A DNA stretch of 64,000 bases from Gemmobacter caeni (GCF_003054195.1 NZ_QBKP01000013.1:61485-125484), one strand, 5' to 3'; numbered from the stretch's first letter, positions 20,029-29,831 are shown. Notes: a model not told the origin generated them from the letters alone. Program-made: numbers and translations.

Positions 20029-20744
20029 TGTCCTTGACGGAAGCCCATGATCCGACAGCCTCGGCGACGACCTTTTCCGAACATCCCGTGCCGCTGACCC
20101 GCTTGTCGCGCAACGAAGTGGAAACCCTGTGCCTGAAGGCCGCACGCGGCGCCGGCATGCCATGGGGGCTGGCCGAAGAAGCCGGCTTCGCGGCAGGCTG
20201 GTTGGCTGCCCGCGGCATTGATGGTCCGGCGGCCCTGCTGGCCCATCTTGCGGCGCGGCCTGCGGGAGGTGGTGCCCTGACCATCTCTGGCCGGATCTGG
20301 GCGGCGCAGGACGGGCGCGCGCTTTGCCCGATCACGGCCGGCGCGTCGCTTGACGACCACGCGGGCCTGCCGGAAGGCGTTTCTGCCGCGCCTGTCATGG
20401 TCGGGGCGTTGCGTCATCCGGTGCTTGCCGTTCCACATCTGGCGCGAATCGCCAAGGCGATCAATGCGGCGATCGAAATCGGTTGGAACGGCGAAAAGGC
20501 CGTTATTTCGGCCGACGGTGAGGTGGATCCGGCAAAGCTGACCGCGCTTTCCAAGCTGCAGGAAGCACAGGTTGTGCTGGTGACCTGCCGGGCGGAACAC
20601 AAGATCGCGCCCCCTGCCCCCGACATGTGCCCTCTCTCGGCAGAGACGCTGGCCGGACTCAACGCGCTGTCAATGCGCACGACAGTTCCGGCATCCGAAA
20701 CCTCGCGCCGGGGCGCTGGCGCGATGGTCAGCGACAATGACTGA
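20028..20744 (+). CDS. DUF3726-like protein
   Basis: 238 residues. The segment LSRNEVETLCLKAARGAGMPWGLAEEAGFAAGWLAARG is what I recall of DUF3726 proteins from marine alphaproteobacteria; their function is unknown to me. I chose the ATG at 20028 after GGGAGGA rather than the GTG one codon earlier. Tight coupling to the 557-residue unknown suggests the two proteins act together. No membrane segments are seen; there are two Cys residues in VVLVTCRAEHK and PDMCPL. Confidence 0.7.
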   Translation: MSLTEAHDPTASATTFSEHPVPLTRLSRNEVETLCLKAARGAGMPWGLAEEAGFAAGWLAARGIDGPAALLAHLAARPAGGGALTISGRIWAAQDGRALCPITAGASLDDHAGLPEGVSAAPVMVGALRHPVLAVPHLARIAKAINAAIEIGWNGEKAVISADGEVDPAKLTALSKLQEAQVVLVTCRAEHKIAPPAPDMCPLSAETLAGLNALSMRTTVPASETSRRGAGAMVSDND

Positions 20745-20760
20745 AACCGAAGGAAGAATC

Positions 20761-21120
20761 ATGACATTGACCCACCTCAATCCCGGCCCCCGCATGAGCG
20801 AGGCCGTCACGGTCGGCGACATCGTCTTTCTGGCCGGGCAGGTGCCCGACGATCTGACGGCGGACATCACGACCCAGACCCGGCAGGTTCTAGCGAATGT
20901 CGATGCCGTGATGGCAGAACTGGGCGGCAGCAAGGCCGACATCGCGTCGGTCCAGGTCTGGCTGGCCGACATGGCGGATTTCGCTGGGATGAACGCCGTC
21001 TGGGACGCCTGGGTCGATCTGGGCAACCCTCCGGCCCGGGCGACAGGTGGCGTTGCTCTGGCGCGTGCAGGTATGCGCGTCGAAATGATCGTCGTCGCCC
21101 GTAATCCTAGGCGTCTTTAG
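20761..21120 (+). CDS. RidA family protein
   Basis: A 119-residue YjgF/RidA-fold protein ending the operon. The motifs SVQVWLADMADFAGMNAVWDAW and PPARATGGVAL, including the conserved Arg, are visible. The start ATG follows GGAAGAATC. It closely resembles the RidA of the opine operon (same MADxxxMNAVWDxW core), so both operons probably generate enamine or imine intermediates that need clearing. Confidence 0.87.
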   Translation: MTLTHLNPGPRMSEAVTVGDIVFLAGQVPDDLTADITTQTRQVLANVDAVMAELGGSKADIASVQVWLADMADFAGMNAVWDAWVDLGNPPARATGGVALARAGMRVEMIVVARNPRRL

Positions 21121-21436
21121 GCTCACTTCCGGTTGATCTCCGCTCGGCTGCTGGTCGATGCCGATTTGGCAGCTTAGTCTCTGCCGCGAGATAGAACAGA
21201 CCCGGCAGATGCGCCGGGTCAGCCCTTGTATCTCCAACGGCTGCGCATGGATAGGCCGTCAAAGCATCACTCAAGGCTTGTGAGTGCTCGGGTGGCTGGC
21301 AATGATCCAAGCCGCACTAACGCGCATGCGTCTACGACCGGAATCGATAAACAGGATTGATCGCCACGCTCAAAAAGAAGCGGCACCCAAAGGTGCCGCA
21401 GTTTGCAGATCGTTACCGGTCTGCAGGGAGATCAAG
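21121..21436. other. Non-coding gap with one terminator
   Basis: The 316 bp between the RidA gene and the reductase remnant hold no supportable gene. The only clear signal is the minus-strand terminator hairpin at 21380-21399. Short open frames here have no start context or recognisable motif. Confidence 0.6.
21380..21399 (-). terminator. Rho-independent terminator
   Basis: GCGGCACC and GGTGCCGC form a perfect 8-bp stem with loop CAAA. On the minus strand it is followed by TTCTTTTTG, so it ends transcription coming from the sbcDC/reductase-remnant side. Confidence 0.8.
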
Positions 21437-21712
21437 TCACAGTGGATGCCATGAACTGCCAATGGCTGACGGAGCCAGCGTTCTCAAATCCGTGGTTGGG
21501 TCCCGCACCAGATTGGGCTGAACAGTTTGGCCCGCCTCGATGATCCGCTTGCCGACCATGTAGGCCCGCGGGTCGTTCATGGCGTCGACGGCCAATAGCC
21601 GTTTTCCCCCGAAGTACCAAACTGAGGCAGAGCGACCTTGGCCGCGCCGTTCAACCACCTGGTTGTAGGCACACTGCCCCAATCTGGCGAAGACCATCAA
21701 AAGAATCTTCAC
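21437..21712 (-). pseudogene. Remnant of a ferredoxin-NAD(P)+ reductase gene (C-terminal end)
   Basis: The segment SVWYFGGKRLLAVDAMNDPRAYMVGKRIIEAG is the C-terminal domain of rhodocoxin/putidaredoxin-type ferredoxin reductases, ending with the usual DPTTDLRTL tail. Only about 75 of some 400 residues remain. The FAD and NAD motifs are absent, and the first residues (MKILLMVFARLGQC) do not belong to the family. It sits just after sbcC and before a terminator. It is a decayed leftover. Confidence 0.7.
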
Positions 21713-21728
21713 GTTTCAAACATTTTCT

Positions 21729-24700
21729 TTACGCCACCTTCAATCGAACCTCGCTGGCCCCACCGCCTGTCTTGATCACCTCGACCTGAACCGGGATCCT
21801 GTCTTTCATTGCCTGTACATGGCTGATCACGCCCACGGTTCGCCCCTCCGCTTGCAGTCGCTCCAAGGCATCAATGGCAAGATCGAGGCTATCGGAGTCC
21901 AGCGACCCAAAGCCTTCGTCAATGAATAAGGTACCGGCCAAGGCACGACGTGTACCCATGCCCGAAAGGGCCAGAGCGAGCGCCAGAGAAACAAGGAATC
22001 TCTCGCCACCCGACAAAGAGCGCGTCGTGCGTCGATCACCGGCCATGTCGAGATCAATGACGAGAAGCGCTAGGTCAGACGCAGCGACCTCCAACTGGTA
22101 CCGTGGCTTGAGGTCCCTTAGGTGCAGATTCGCACGCTCCACGAGAAGGCCAAGGGTTACGGCCTGCGCGATCTGGGCAAAGCGATCTCCGCTTGCAGAG
22201 CCGATGGCGTCATTGATCGCGAGCCATGTATCGGCGGTCGCGCTGGCCTCCTTGATCTCGGTCTCAAGGCCCTTCAACCTTTCCTGCGCTTGAAGGTCTG
22301 CTGACTGCTGCTCGATCAACCCGCCGATCTCTTGGGCCCGTTTCTCGACCGCGGCATTGACCTCGTCTTTGCGGGCCTCGAGCTCATCCCGAGGTTTGTC
22401 TGGAAGCCCCTTTTCTTCGATGGCAATCAAGGCAGACTCAAGCTCCTTGAGCGCGCCGTCGGCTTCGGTCTTTTCAGTTTGTGCTTTTTGGACCTGTTCG
22501 CGGAGGGAAGTGACCTCTGCGTCGGAGGCTGCGTGAAGTGCGATCACGCGCTCAAAAGACAGACCCGCGGCAGCGCACGCGGCCGAAAGCGCCTCCTCAG
22601 CGGTCTTTGCACCGATTTCAGCCTGACCAACGGTCTGGCGAGCGGCGGCTAGCGCACTTTCAAAGCCGGCGAGAACGATCGCTTCGCGCCTGGCCGTGGC
22701 TTCAACGCGCTGGAGTGCGAGTAGCGCATCTTTTCGCGCATCGTTATGCCGCGTCCGGTGCACCTCCGTAGGCTCACCTCCCAGCAGCGATGCCCTTTCT
22801 TCTCTGAGAGCCTTTAGGTTCTTGGTCCGCGCATCCCTTTGAGCCGTGGCATCCGCCTCTGCACGCCTTGCGACTGCGAGCTCAGCCGCAGCTCGGGCGA
22901 TGTCGGGCCCCAGCTCTGCAAGCCGGGCCCGATAGTCGGTGAGGCGACGCTGCGCCTCCGTCAGGTCGGAGACGGCCCTTTGCAGCTCGCTTAGCACGTC
23001 CTCTGCGCCCTCGCCGAACGCTTCAACATCGCGGCCAAGCGCCGCGAGGATTGTTCCGACCCGGGTGTCGATCTGCTCGACCGCTGTTCTTGCAGTCTCG
23101 ATATTCGCGGACAGCTTCTCGATCCTTGACCCGGATCCCGCCATCCTTTGATCAAGATCGCGGATCTGTGCCTCAAGGCGTGCGATCTCACGCCCTTGTG
23201 CATCGATCACCCTGGCCGCGTCGTCATGAATCCTGTCGACCTCCTCGAGGCGGTCCCGGTCTTGCTCCAGCTTCTTGCGCCACTCGCCGATCGTCACGAC
23301 AATCTGCGCGTATACGACATCACCGACACCGGGCTCGCGCGGGAGCCGGTTGTCGAGAGCGGTGCCGTCCAGAAGGCCGCGCGCTTCGGTGAAAGCCTCG
23401 ATGGCCTTCGCGAGGCGACTGTCGAGCTCTGGCCTGATCGCCGTCTGCTCGGCGCTGATTTTCTCGGCTTCGGCTGCTGTTCCGTCGGCGTTTCGGAGTG
23501 CGTCCATCGCCGCAGAGTACGCTTTCTCTTCGGTCTCAAGCTGCAAGCGGAGCCCGGCCGCAAGCTGCGCCAAGGCGCTGTCCTCCATCACAGGATGAGA
23601 GAGCGACTGACAGACAGGGCACGGTTCTCCATCCCGGAGATGCTGCCGCAGGCGCGCAGCTTCGACCGAGACTGCGGCAGCAGCACTGGCGACCGGACGC
23701 CTGAGCGTTTCGACCCTTTGCCGGGCGGCCTCGACCTCTGTGGTCGCAATCGCCTTCGCCGCGACCGCAAAGGCAAGCTGTGCGCGCGCATCTGCGATCT
23801 TCCTTTCACTCCCGGAGATCACGCTTCGTGCAGCGCCCACCTCTCGATCAGCGCCCTGCACAGCGCGCAGGTCCGTCGCCGCTTGTGACAGACGCACCAA
23901 TCTGGCGGACGGGTTAGCGGACCTCAACGCCTCGCGCTCACCCGCAACCTGATCCTGCCTCTCGCGGGCAGCCGTGATGGTAGTGTCGGCCCTCCTAATC
24001 GCGTCCTGCGCGGTCGTCTTCGTCTTGACGTCGATCGCTATCGAGTCTGTCAGGTCCGCTTTCTCGACCAACCATGCTGCCAGGCTGGTGGCCGCCTCGA
24101 TACGATCCTGAAGGCGACCCTCGAGCATCGTCCAGTTCGCCAACAACGTCTCGTGGCCGACGACGGCTTCGAGGGGGGCGCTCTCCCGCGCAACAGCCGC
24201 CTCGAGCGCCGTCTTGTCCCTCTCCAGGTCCTGCGAAACAGCATCCGCCTGTCTTGCCTGTTCGGCCGCATCGGCGAGTTTCGCCTCGGCATCCCGTAAT
24301 TCGCCCTCTGCGGTCCTCATGTTCCCATCGAGGGTCGTCGCGCGTGTCCAGTCCGGGCCGAGCTTCTTGAACAGCTCTTCCGCCGCGTCGTGATCGGCCT
24401 TTGCCGTCTGCACCGCGACGTTCACTTCCTTCACCAGCGCATCCTGCTGATCATGTTTGATGATGAGGTCATCGCGTGATGCTGCAGCATCGCCGAGAGC
24501 TTTGACCGCGATTTCCCGTTCCTTAATCTCGCCGCGCAGGCCGCGCGCGCCTTCCCATTCCCTGAGCCAAGCTTGGTTCTCTGCACAGTCTTCAAGCGCT
24601 GTTTGCGCTGTTGCCACCCGCTGCCTCGCCTTGGTGACTTTCGTATGGGCTTCGTCCCGCGATGCATACACGGCGATCTCGACCGAGATCCGCTGAAGTT

Positions 24701-25460
24701 CCTTGCCATCCAGGGTTTGGAGGTCCCGCAGTTCCCCAATCTGCGCGGACAGGGCTTCGCGCTCATCGCCGGACAAAAGCCTGTGCTCGCCGCGCCGCGT
24801 TTCGAGCGAGTCGAGCGAGCGCCGAGCCTCCGCATGACGCTCGAAGACCTTCCGCGAGATCGCTCGATAGATCTCGGTGCCTGTCACCTTTTCGAGGATC
24901 GCAGCCCGGTCACCCGTCTTTGCAACGAGAAAGGCATCGAAATCGCCCTGAGCAAGGAGCACTGTCCGCCGGAACTCATCATATGTCAGACCGGTCAGCT
25001 CGACGATGCGCTCGTTCACGATGGAGGTTTGCGTCGCGAGAACCTGCTTGTCCGACAGCCGCATCACGCTCCGCTCTACTGCCTGCAGCCGCCCATCCAG
25101 TCTTCCCCGCGCCCGGCGAGCCATCCATTCCGCTGCATAGTCCTCTCCATCGACTGCCCGGAACACTACGCGGGCAAAACCGTTGGAAGCTCCACGGCGA
25201 AGTGCCATGCGGGGGTCGTTGGACTTCAGTTCTTGACCATCGACGTCCTCGACGCTTTCCCGAGTGCCAGCACCCGAAAGGCGAGGACAGTCGCCATAGA
25301 GGGCCAGACACATCGCATCGAGAAGGCTCGATTTCCCTGCACCGGTCTCTCCCGTGATGGCAAAGAGGCCGGCAGATGAAAGAGGTCCTTCATTGAGTCG
25401 GATCGCAAAAGGCTCTGCGAGGCTCGCAATGTTTTCCCCGCTGATCGAGAGAATCTGCAT
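21729..25460 (-). CDS. sbcC: SbcC, large ATPase subunit of the SbcCD nuclease
   Basis: A 1,243-residue SMC/Rad50-like ATPase. The N-terminal Walker A is [10 protein letters not shown]. Two long coiled-coil halves flank the zinc hook Cys-Pro-Val-Cys ([12 protein letters not shown], near residue 620). The C-terminal lobe has signature [18 protein letters not shown] and Walker [18 protein letters not shown]. With SbcD it cleaves hairpins, palindromic DNA and blocked ends. Length is at the upper end of the family. The gene starts 3 bp after the sbcD stop and appears intact. A copy on a plasmid is unusual but may aid replication of palindrome-rich DNA. Confidence 0.95.
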   Translation of the reverse strand: MQILSISGENIASLAEPFAIRLNEGPLSSAGLFAITGETGAGKSSLLDAMCLALYGDCPRLSGAGTRESVEDVDGQELKSNDPRMALRRGASNGFARVVFRAVDGEDYAAEWMARRARGRLDGRLQAVERSVMRLSDKQVLATQTSIVNERIVELTGLTYDEFRRTVLLAQGDFDAFLVAKTGDRAAILEKVTGTEIYRAISRKVFERHAEARRSLDSLETRRGEHRLLSGDEREALSAQIGELRDLQTLDGKELQRISVEIAVYASRDEAHTKVTKARQRVATAQTALEDCAENQAWLREWEGARGLRGEIKEREIAVKALGDAAASRDDLIIKHDQQDALVKEVNVAVQTAKADHDAAEELFKKLGPDWTRATTLDGNMRTAEGELRDAEAKLADAAEQARQADAVSQDLERDKTALEAAVARESAPLEAVVGHETLLANWTMLEGRLQDRIEAATSLAAWLVEKADLTDSIAIDVKTKTTAQDAIRRADTTITAARERQDQVAGEREALRSANPSARLVRLSQAATDLRAVQGADREVGAARSVISGSERKIADARAQLAFAVAAKAIATTEVEAARQRVETLRRPVASAAAAVSVEAARLRQHLRDGEPCPVCQSLSHPVMEDSALAQLAAGLRLQLETEEKAYSAAMDALRNADGTAAEAEKISAEQTAIRPELDSRLAKAIEAFTEARGLLDGTALDNRLPREPGVGDVVYAQIVVTIGEWRKKLEQDRDRLEEVDRIHDDAARVIDAQGREIARLEAQIRDLDQRMAGSGSRIEKLSANIETARTAVEQIDTRVGTILAALGRDVEAFGEGAEDVLSELQRAVSDLTEAQRRLTDYRARLAELGPDIARAAAELAVARRAEADATAQRDARTKNLKALREERASLLGGEPTEVHRTRHNDARKDALLALQRVEATARREAIVLAGFESALAAARQTVGQAEIGAKTAEEALSAACAAAGLSFERVIALHAASDAEVTSLREQVQKAQTEKTEADGALKELESALIAIEEKGLPDKPRDELEARKDEVNAAVEKRAQEIGGLIEQQSADLQAQERLKGLETEIKEASATADTWLAINDAIGSASGDRFAQIAQAVTLGLLVERANLHLRDLKPRYQLEVAASDLALLVIDLDMAGDRRTTRSLSGGERFLVSLALALALSGMGTRRALAGTLFIDEGFGSLDSDSLDLAIDALERLQAEGRTVGVISHVQAMKDRIPVQVEVIKTGGGASEVRLKVA

Positions 25461-25463
25461 GGC

Positions 25464-26696
25464 TCACAGGCTCCCCAGAATATCGCGGAACCCCGCAAGG
25501 TGGCGATCGTCAGGAGCTATGCCGTGCCTGCGGCTGAACGCTTGCACGAAGAGGTCCTCGGGTTGCGTGTCCTTGAGGGAGATCACTGGGGCTGCCGAGG
25601 CGGCACTCTCTGGATCCGCATCCACGGCACGATGGATTCGAATGCCTGCTGGACGGACGGGCAGCGCGCGCAACAGCGCTTCGGCTTTGCCTATGATCAC
25701 GGCAGGCGCGTCGGGCCCGGCCGCAAGTTCGACATAGACGAGGGGTCGCAGTCCCATGTCTGGGACAGCGACGACTTCCAGAAGCGCGACTTCCAAGTCG
25801 TTGAGGTTCATCGTCCCTGACTTGGGCAATCGGAGGACCAGAGCCGGCCAGGGGATATCGCGATGGCGTGTCGTGATACTGCGTCCATCGATCTCAAGGA
25901 TCGTGACGCCGTGACTGTAACGGATTTCGGAAGCCGAGAGCGGAAAGCAACTTCCGGAATATCGGACGCGGCCGCCGTCGAGGCTCTGTGGCCCGTGGAG
26001 ATGGCCGAGGGCAACATAGTCAAGGCGAGGAGGAAAGATGTCCGGCGGTACCGCGTGCGAGCCGCCGATCAGAATCCGGCGCTCGGCGCCTTCACTCTCA
26101 ATGCCACCCATGCAGTGGAGGTGCCCAGTGGCGATAAGGGGCAGATCATCCACGATCTGTTCGACGGCTGCAACGATTTCGGCATGGAAGGACCGTGCTG
26201 CGGCCTCAATGCTGAGCCCGGTCTCTGTGTCTGAAAAGGTAACGCCCGTGAGGTCGGCCGCACGGAGGAAAGGGATCGCCAGAACGTAAAGAGCGGGATT
26301 GCCGTTTGGACCTGGGATGGCGACGAGATGCTCTCGTGCATCCAGAACGCCAGCTTGTCGGCGCACGGTCCCGATCGCGTGGATATCAAGGCTCTCAAAC
26401 AGATCGGCGGGTGCTTCTAGACGCAGGGCGGGATCATGATTGCCGCCCGAGATCACGGTGACAAGTCGTGGGCGCCGACGCTTGAACTCTGCGAGGGACC
26501 GATAGAGGAGTCGCTGGCTTTCGCCTGATGGGTTGGTGTTGTCAAATATGTCACCAGCGACGAGGAGGAGATCGATGTCCTCCTCTTCCAGGACGTCGGC
26601 GAGCCGGGCGAAGAACACTTCGTGCTCGCGCTCACGGGACCAGCCGTTCAGGGTTTGACCAATATGCCAGTCGGCGGTGTGCAGTGCGCGCATCAA
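25464..26696 (-). CDS. sbcD: SbcD, nuclease subunit of SbcCD
   Basis: A 410-residue Mre11-like metallophosphoesterase. All phosphodiesterase motifs are visible: HTADWHIG (residues 6-13), VAGDIFDNTNPSGESQ, VISGGNHDP, IATGHLHCMGG and ALGHLHGPQS. It supplies the nuclease of the SbcCD complex, with SbcC encoded downstream in the same operon. Two ATG codons are adjacent at the start; the second would shorten the protein by one residue. Confidence 0.95.
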   Translation of the reverse strand: MMRALHTADWHIGQTLNGWSREREHEVFFARLADVLEEEDIDLLLVAGDIFDNTNPSGESQRLLYRSLAEFKRRRPRLVTVISGGNHDPALRLEAPADLFESLDIHAIGTVRRQAGVLDAREHLVAIPGPNGNPALYVLAIPFLRAADLTGVTFSDTETGLSIEAAARSFHAEIVAAVEQIVDDLPLIATGHLHCMGGIESEGAERRILIGGSHAVPPDIFPPRLDYVALGHLHGPQSLDGGRVRYSGSCFPLSASEIRYSHGVTILEIDGRSITTRHRDIPWPALVLRLPKSGTMNLNDLEVALLEVVAVPDMGLRPLVYVELAAGPDAPAVIIGKAEALLRALPVRPAGIRIHRAVDADPESAASAAPVISLKDTQPEDLFVQAFSRRHGIAPDDRHLAGFRDILGSL

Positions 26697-26836
26697 ATCC
26701 TCAAAACCAAAGCAGTTATTCGACGCAACCTGCGTCGCAAGAAATCACGAGAGTACAGCGTACCTTGGCCATCTCTTGTCACGATCTATCTCTTGGAAGC
26801 TGCGAGCAAGACTCAATACCACTGCGCTGCGCATCT

Positions 26837-27985
26837 TTATCCGGCCTTCTTCTCGAAAGAGCTATTCGGCGAAACTTTCCTAGGCCTGTTTGCGATTGAC
26901 CGTCTTTCGATTTCGCGCGCTTCAGCGATACGCCACATCCGGTATCGACCCTGCCCGGTCACTTCGCGGATAAGGTGTCGCGCCTCCATCCAAGCGAGGT
27001 TACGCTGAACGGCGGCGCGACTGGCGCCGGTCATTGTCTCGGCCATTGGGGCAGAGACGAGTGGCCATTCAGTAAGTAACGCGCGCAAGGCTTTGGGCGT
27101 TCTGCCTGAGAGTGAGGTCATCTCTGCCTCCGCTCGCGCAGCCCATACCTCAACGTCGTCGAGGTGCCGGATCGCGCTCAGGCAAGCCGTTTCCATCCCG
27201 TCTAGCCAGCGCGTCAAACGGTCGGCGGGTCGGCCATAGGCACGAAGGCCCCCTACCCCGCCCATGGCCAGTGGCGCAAAGACTGCCCCTTTTCCCTCAC
27301 TGGCTGCGATCCGGGCAGCCGTGACTGCCGCTTCCATCCTGTCTCCGTGCTGCCCGAGACCGGCCAAGCTCCAAAGGTGGAAGCCCATGCAGGCGCGGCT
27401 AATCGGGTGGAGATCGGCAGCTTGCGCCATCAAATCCAGCCAACCGCCCGCGCGATCCGTGAAGGGCTCCGCTTCATCAGCCAAGTTCTCGGGGTCACGG
27501 CGACCCAAAAAAGCAGCGAGGTCCACCTCTGGCACTGGCCCTCCTGTCAGTCGCCGGACCGTCCATCCGACCCGTGCCAGGGCGGCAGTGTCGTCTTGAA
27601 CTCCAGACAGGCGCAGGGCGATCCAGAGAGCCAGTCGATCCGGTCCGATGCGGTCGCCTGCGAACCAGCTTAGGTCGGCCGCTTCGATCAGGGCGAGCCT
27701 GTGGCGCCAGCCCTCAGGCCCCCTCCGCAACCGCTCGTCCAGCCCACCGAGCCGACCTGCGACACGGGCGAGCCGCGCGGCATTGTCCGCCTCGGCTTTG
27801 CGCCAGTTGTCAAGGATTGCAGTCTCGTGGGGTTCGGCCCTGGGGATGGGCGGCAGATCGTCGGGCTCGTCTTCGATTGGACCGGGCAGGAACCACAGAT
27901 CGTCTTCGGATCTCTCCGCGGCCTCTTCCACCCCGGTCAGAGGGTCGTCAAAACTATTATGTGGAGCAAATGCTTGAGGCGTCAT
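26837..27985 (-). CDS. DUF1612/helix-turn-helix (RHE_PE00001-like) protein
   Basis: A 382-residue soluble protein of a family I know mainly from repABC-type plasmids. Recognised segments are WRHRLALIEAADLSWFAGDRIGPDRLALW (about residues 90-118), HPISRACMGFHLWSLAGLGQHGDRMEAAV and a C-terminal winged-helix part (MAETMTGASRAAVQRNLAWMEARHLIREVTG). It probably binds DNA. A perfect GTGCAAAA/TTTTGCAC dyad lies immediately before its start codon, suggesting autoregulation. Its cellular role is unknown. Confidence 0.75.
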   Translation of the reverse strand: MTPQAFAPHNSFDDPLTGVEEAAERSEDDLWFLPGPIEDEPDDLPPIPRAEPHETAILDNWRKAEADNAARLARVAGRLGGLDERLRRGPEGWRHRLALIEAADLSWFAGDRIGPDRLALWIALRLSGVQDDTAALARVGWTVRRLTGGPVPEVDLAAFLGRRDPENLADEAEPFTDRAGGWLDLMAQAADLHPISRACMGFHLWSLAGLGQHGDRMEAAVTAARIAASEGKGAVFAPLAMGGVGGLRAYGRPADRLTRWLDGMETACLSAIRHLDDVEVWAARAEAEMTSLSGRTPKALRALLTEWPLVSAPMAETMTGASRAAVQRNLAWMEARHLIREVTGQGRYRMWRIAEAREIERRSIANRPRKVSPNSSFEKKAG

Positions 27986-27987
27986 AT

Positions 27988-28011
27988 GTGCAAAATAAGT
28001 CAGTTTTGCAC
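27988..28011. promoter_or_regulatory. Operator-like dyad upstream of the DUF1612-like gene
   Basis: GTGCAAAA and TTTTGCAC form a perfect 8-bp inverted repeat with an 8-base spacer, beginning two bases outside the start codon of the minus-strand gene. The spacing suits a dimeric helix-turn-helix repressor, perhaps the gene's own product. Confidence 0.6.
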
Positions 28012-28207
28012 TTTACCCAAGGGTTTTTCGGGGTGCGTCTTTACTTCCTAAATAGCACGCGCGCGCGACTGCTCGCGAGATCACTCTGAACGCGCGCAGC
28101 CATAGGAAACTAAGGGCATTTCGCTGACCTCGGCCATGGAGAGTGCTCTTGCTTCTGTTCACAAACGGTCGTTTATTAGTGGTGTATGAAACTGCAAACG
28201 GCCTGTT

Positions 28208-29095
28208 TTGATGCCTCTGATCGGCTATGCGCGCGTCTCGACCGAGGATCAGACCCCCCTGCCCCAGTCGCAGGCACTGAAATCCGCAGGCTGCGCCGAG
28301 ATCCATGAGGAACAAGCCTCGGGCGGCAACCGCGCGCGGCCCGTGCTGGCCCGTGTGCTCGAGCGGATTGGCAAGGGCGACACGCTGGTCGTCGTCCGCA
28401 TCGACCGTCTGGCGCGGTCCCTCTCGCATCTGCTGGAGGTGATCGAGCGGCTGGAGGCGAAGGGTGCGTTCTTCCGCTCGCTCATGGACCCGATCGACAC
28501 GTCCTCGCCGCAGGGCAAGTTCACGCTACAGGTCCTGGGCGCCGCCGCCGAGTTCGAGCGCGCCCTGATCCGCGAACGCACCAAGGCGGGGCTGGCCTCG
28601 GCGCGCAGCAAGGGCCGAATCGGCGGCAACCCCGGTCTGCGGGCCCGCGATCCGGCGGCGCTTCGCAAGGTGCGGCTGGCCCGACAGGACGGCTATATGG
28701 AACGGCTGAACGAGACGGCACAGGACTGGGTGCCCCATGTGCGCCGCCTGCGGCCCGACATGGCCTGGGAAGACGTGCTGCGGATCGTCAACGGCCCCCT
28801 TCCCCGCGAGCGCCAATGGACGCAAAGCCGCCTGCTGCGCGCCGTGAATGCCTACGTCCGCGACGGCTTCCTGCCCAAGACAGTGCTGGCCCGAGCCGGC
28901 CGCCGTGAGACCGACGACCGCCTTCCCGCCATCGTGGCCGGCATCAAGGGCGCGAACCCGGAAATTACGCTGCAGGAGATCTGCAACAGGCTCGAGAAGA
29001 TGCGGGAGCGGACGCCCCGTGGGCGGACCAGCTGGCAGCCTTCGTCGGTAAAGATGCTGCTGGAGCGGGCTGAGAGGTTGGGGCTGCTCGGGTAG
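28208..29095 (+). CDS. Serine recombinase (resolvase/invertase family)
   Basis: A 295-residue resolvase. The catalytic Ser lies in IGYARVSTEDQ (residues 4-14), followed by the VVRIDRLARSLSHLLEVIERL core with its Arg residues and FTLQVLGAAAEFERALIRERTKAGL. The C-terminal region is longer than in Tn3 resolvases (about 185) and includes a repeated helix-turn-helix-like stretch (ITLQEICNRLEKMRERTPRG). It probably resolves plasmid multimers or belonged to a transposon. The start is one of two adjacent ATG codons; about 200 bp of AT-richer DNA upstream could hold its recombination site. Confidence 0.88.
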   Translation: MMPLIGYARVSTEDQTPLPQSQALKSAGCAEIHEEQASGGNRARPVLARVLERIGKGDTLVVVRIDRLARSLSHLLEVIERLEAKGAFFRSLMDPIDTSSPQGKFTLQVLGAAAEFERALIRERTKAGLASARSKGRIGGNPGLRARDPAALRKVRLARQDGYMERLNETAQDWVPHVRRLRPDMAWEDVLRIVNGPLPRERQWTQSRLLRAVNAYVRDGFLPKTVLARAGRRETDDRLPAIVAGIKGANPEITLQEICNRLEKMRERTPRGRTSWQPSSVKMLLERAERLGLLG

Positions 29096-29116
29096 ATGTG
29101 GCGGAGAGCCACCCCG

Positions 29117-29512
29117 TTACGCAAACGGGTTCACAATCCGCAGCTGGTTTTCAACGAGCAGGCCATCTTGCATGTCCTCGCTCCACAACTTGGTGCAGCC
29201 CGCGACCAGCGCGCTTGCCACGATCATTGCATCGTAAATCGAGAAGCCGTAGCGCTCCGCCAAGGCTCTACCGACGTCATGTGTGTGCAGCGTCAGATCC
29301 TCGACGGGACACAATGCGCGCACGCCTGCGAGAAACGCCCCCGTCTCCTCCCAACTGAGCCCGGCTTTGCGCCGACAGTTCACCAGCGTCTCGTTCAGGA
29401 CCTGGACGCTGATCCGGGGTCCCTGCCCCATGATGGCCTCAGCCAGGTCGGCTTTCGAGCCCTCGTCCAGCAGGTAGAGGACAACGTTCGTGTCTGCGAA
29501 CTCAGCGCTCAT
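29117..29512 (-). CDS. VapC-like PIN-domain toxin
   Basis: A 131-residue PIN-domain ribonuclease. The acidic residues are in place: FADTNVVLYLLDEG (Asp7), the middle VLNETLVNC (Glu), and YDAMIVASALVAGC with a late SEDMQDG. It should cleave RNA when free of its antitoxin. The gene overlaps the AbrB-type antitoxin gene by 11 bp, the standard order antitoxin then toxin. The pair is probably a plasmid addiction module beside the replication genes. Confidence 0.9.
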   Translation of the reverse strand: MSAEFADTNVVLYLLDEGSKADLAEAIMGQGPRISVQVLNETLVNCRRKAGLSWEETGAFLAGVRALCPVEDLTLHTHDVGRALAERYGFSIYDAMIVASALVAGCTKLWSEDMQDGLLVENQLRIVNPFA

Positions 29513-29729
29513 GTGCTTCGTCGCGGCTCAGGCGTTCCGCAGCGGGCAGCTTCCTTCGGAAGCGGCGCAGACCCTTCAGCACCTCGTCCGCACGTGGCAG
29601 GCGACGAACTCTGACCTGGCCGTCGTCCTTGACCAGGTCGATCTGATCGCCTTCCTTGAGGCCAAGTTCCCGGACAAGCTCCGCGGGCAGACGGACGGCG
29701 AGCGAGTTGCCCCATTTTGCGACCTGCAT
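29502..29729 (-). CDS. VapB/AbrB-type antitoxin
   Basis: A 75-residue protein with an N-terminal swapped-hairpin (SpoVT-AbrB/MazE) DNA-binding fold: MQVAKWGNSLAVRLPAELVRELGLKEGDQIDL. The C-terminal tail (VLKGLRRFRRKLPAAER) should wrap the toxin. I chose the ATG after AGGAG; an upstream in-frame start would include the operator. A 7-bp dyad sits just before the gene and fits autorepression by the complex. Confidence 0.9.
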   Translation of the reverse strand: MQVAKWGNSLAVRLPAELVRELGLKEGDQIDLVKDDGQVRVRRLPRADEVLKGLRRFRRKLPAAERLSRDEAHER

Positions 29730-29745
29730 CGTGGTCTCCTGCGTG

Positions 29746-29769
29746 GATATACGCGCAAGAATGTATATC
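29746..29769. promoter_or_regulatory. Operator of the antitoxin/toxin operon
   Basis: GATATAC and GTATATC form a perfect inverted repeat with a 10-base spacer, 16 bp upstream of the antitoxin start. AbrB/VapB complexes bind such dyads to repress their own operon. The AT-rich arms may overlap the -10 element. Confidence 0.65.
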
Positions 29770-29831
29770 ATGCTGGCTGCATGGGCAAGCCTGTCCGCGA
29801 GCGCGGGCTACTCTTGTGCGTCACGCAGAGG

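Noticed and set aside
28014..28207. Possible res site upstream of the serine recombinase
   Set aside because: Imperfect pairs such as AAACGGTCGTTT and CAAACGGCCTGTTTTG occur, but no three-subsite arrangement could be defined by eye.
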